In this document: positions 5,347-6,704 of the stretch, piece by piece
Position numbering within the stretch: the stretch's first letter is position 1
How the letters are laid out: every line of letters starts with the position of its first letter
Source: JAAYCI01 sp964370195
Lineage (GTDB): Bacteria > Bacillota > Clostridia > Oscillospirales > Ruminococcaceae
Assembly: GCA_964370195.1 (NCBI GenBank)
Contig: CAYJIH010000066.1
Coordinates: forward strand, 1 to 6,704
DNA: 6,704 nt
Direction: 5' to 3'
Notes under the pieces: model-generated
Databases searched by the model: none
What the model was told of the DNA's origin: nothing
Seen by the model: the letters and a program-made list of their open reading frames with translations, nothing else
Made by a program: the position numbers and the translations under genes

Positions 5347-6704
5347 TTACCTTTCGTAATGGGTGGACGCAATAATGTCGCCCTCTTCATCAATGATACG
5401 GCCAAGGTCGCTGTATGTTGCATACGCATAGCCATCGTCTGAAAAGTCATCTGCATGTGTAAACTGAAGCGGAATCACTTCTTCGCCCTCTTCGTTGATA
5501 TAACCATAATAGCCGCCCCTTGCCACACGTGCAAGGCCGTTTTCGGTAAAGCCATAGGCTCTATCGTACTGGTAGGGAATGCGTATGTTGCCGTCTATAT
5601 CAATATAGCCCCAAAGGCCGCCTTTTTGTACTGCAATTAAGTCGCTGTCTGTAAATCCAATTACATCCTCATACTGTGGCGCCAGCACGGTGGCACCGTT
5701 TTCATCAATCAGGCCCCACATCCCGCTTGCGGATACAAAAGCGTATCCGTCTTCGTTAAAGGACATGGCATCTCCAAATTGTATTGGAATGACCTCTGTA
5801 CCGTTTTGATTGATATAGCCAAGCAAGTTACCATTTTGAACCATGGCCAGCCCATTTTCGGTGAAGAGATAAACAAAATCATAGATGGGCGGAACAATTT
5901 CTTCACCGTCATCGCTTACAAAACCGTACAGGTCGTTCTGTGTAAAGGGGATCATTCCTTCCGGGCCGACCGGGAAAATAAAATCATAGCGCGGTGGCAG
6001 AACCAGCTCTAAATCGTCGTTAAAAAATCCGATATAATCGCCTTGTTTCACCACAATGATATCACTGTCTTCATCATTGTAAAGCAAATCGTATTGAGGT
6101 TGTATCACAAAATCGCCGTTTGTGTCGATGATGCCAAACCGATCGTTTGTTGCCATTACGCAGGCAATGCCTTCTTCCGTAAAGGGGGCAGCGTTTTCGT
6201 ACATAGGTGGAATGATAAAACTGCCTGTTTCATCGATATAACCCCACAAATCGCCATGTTTTACAGCCGCCAGGCCAATTTCGGAAAATTCGGTGGCTTC
6301 TTTAAAGGTGATGGGCACCACGTAATTTCCCGAAACATCGATGTATCCCCACAAACCATTTTGCCTTACGGCGGCAAGGCCCACCGAAGAAAACGGCTGT
6401 GCTTCGTCATATATGGGCGGAATGATTTCAAGCCCATTTTCGTTTACATACCCATACGCGTCGCCGTTGTAAATAATAGCGCGGCCGTTGTTAAACATTG
6501 TGTACGCGTCGTCATCGTCGCTAAAAAATTCAATGTCGATTACGTCAAAATATACAAGTGCAAACAAGCCGCCGCCTAAAATTAGACCTACGAGCAACAA
6601 AATGGCTACCACAGCCAGCACAACCAGACCTGTTTTTTTCTTTTTCTTAGCAGGAGGAGGTGGGGGCGGGGTTGCCGCCACATTTTGTGGTGGGGTTGTT
6701 GCCA
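5347..6704 (-). CDS. Membrane-anchored WG-repeat protein, N-terminus beyond the window
   Basis: The frame is open to the right edge. A GTG at 6681 could start a 444-residue protein, but no ribosome site precedes it, and the upstream codons (ATTPPQN) continue the Pro/Thr-rich tract. The true start is probably outside the window. Numbered from that GTG, a PPPPPP tract (5-10) and KKKKK (12-16) precede one membrane segment at about 18-45. An acidic linker (SDDDD at 54-58) follows, then ten tandem WG repeats of about 35 residues from 76 onward and a degenerate half repeat. A typical unit reads WGYIDENG..VIPPQYD.A..F.ENGLA.V..G.L. Lysines before the membrane segment predict N-in/C-out topology, so the acidic repeat domain should lie outside the cell. 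WG repeats are thought to form beta-rich, possibly propeller-like, protein-binding domains; no enzymatic motif is seen. The partner and function are unknown. A strong terminator follows the stop. Confidence 0.85.
   Translation of the reverse strand, partial: ATTPPQNVAATPPPPPPAKKKKKTGLVVLAVVAILLLVGLILGGGLFALVYFDVIDIEFFSDDDDAYTMFNNGRAIIYNGDAYGYVNENGLEIIPPIYDEAQPFSSVGLAAVRQNGLWGYIDVSGNYVVPITFKEATEFSEIGLAAVKHGDLWGYIDETGSFIIPPMYENAAPFTEEGIACVMATNDRFGIIDTNGDFVIQPQYDLLYNDEDSDIIVVKQGDYIGFFNDDLELVLPPRYDFIFPVGPEGMIPFTQNDLYGFVSDDGEEIVPPIYDFVYLFTENGLAMVQNGNLLGYINQNGTEVIPIQFGDAMSFNEDGYAFVSASGMWGLIDENGATVLAPQYEDVIGFTDSDLIAVQKGGLWGYIDIDGNIRIPYQYDRAYGFTENGLARVARGGYYGYINEEGEEVIPLQFTHADDFSDDGYAYATYSDLGRIIDEEGDIIASTHYER
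5350..6456 (-). repeat. Tandem WG-repeat coding array (about 105-base period)
   Basis: Ten consecutive units of 35 residues (one of 36) and a partial eleventh are read from the minus strand. The aromatic-Gly start (WG, YG, FG, LG or IG), a central I/V-P and a following aromatic-D/E are conserved. The DNA has diverged enough that few long identical stretches remain, which points to an old expansion. The last half unit begins GRIIDEEG and has lost the WG pair. Confidence 0.85.

Noticed and set aside
6043..6579. 178-codon open frame on the plus strand
   Set aside because: It is antisense to the WG repeats. Its length follows from the repetitive composition of that array, and it resembles no family.

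Overview
The window looks like part of a chromosome from a low-to-moderate G+C Gram-positive bacterium, probably an anaerobic Clostridia-type member of the Bacillota. The grounds are purine-rich Shine-Dalgarno sites close to every start, sigma-A-like promoters, compact hairpin/T-run terminators, a PucR-family regulator, and a WG-repeat membrane protein. This placement is an inference from style. No rRNA or other phylogenetic marker is present.

Layout. All four complete genes and the large right-edge gene lie on the minus strand, so transcription runs right to left. At the right edge (5347-6704) is the C-terminal part of a membrane-anchored WG-repeat protein, closed by a strong terminator at about 5260-5317. 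Next comes a 376-base intergenic region (4971-5346). It carries a recognisable promoter (ATGACA, 17 bases, TATACT) and two palindromic TTGTGC...GCACAA-type operator candidates just upstream of it. This promoter drives a cassette of an NCS1 cytosine-permease-type transporter (3663-4970), a NicX/M29-like metalloenzyme (2590-3636) and, after an intercistronic terminator-like hairpin, a substrate-binding-protein domain with no signal peptide (1903-2520). A perfect 11-bp bidirectional terminator (1861-1891) ends the cassette. A PucR-family regulator (188-1792) follows with its own extended -10 promoter. The first 187 bases hold at most the last codons of a plus-strand gene, convergent with the regulator.

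How the parts may work together (inference). The permease would import a small N-heterocycle such as a pyrimidine, purine or hydroxypyridine. The NicX-like enzyme would act on it. It keeps a His/His/Asp metal triad rather than the M29 aminopeptidase ligand set. The cytosolic binding protein may sense, buffer or deliver a ligand inside the cell. The PucR-type protein is the obvious candidate to read the inducer and act at the paired operators. No deaminase (CodA) and no downstream NicD/NicF-type enzymes are in the window, so the substrate and the end of the pathway are unknown. The WG-repeat gene is insulated by its terminator and is probably unrelated to the cassette.
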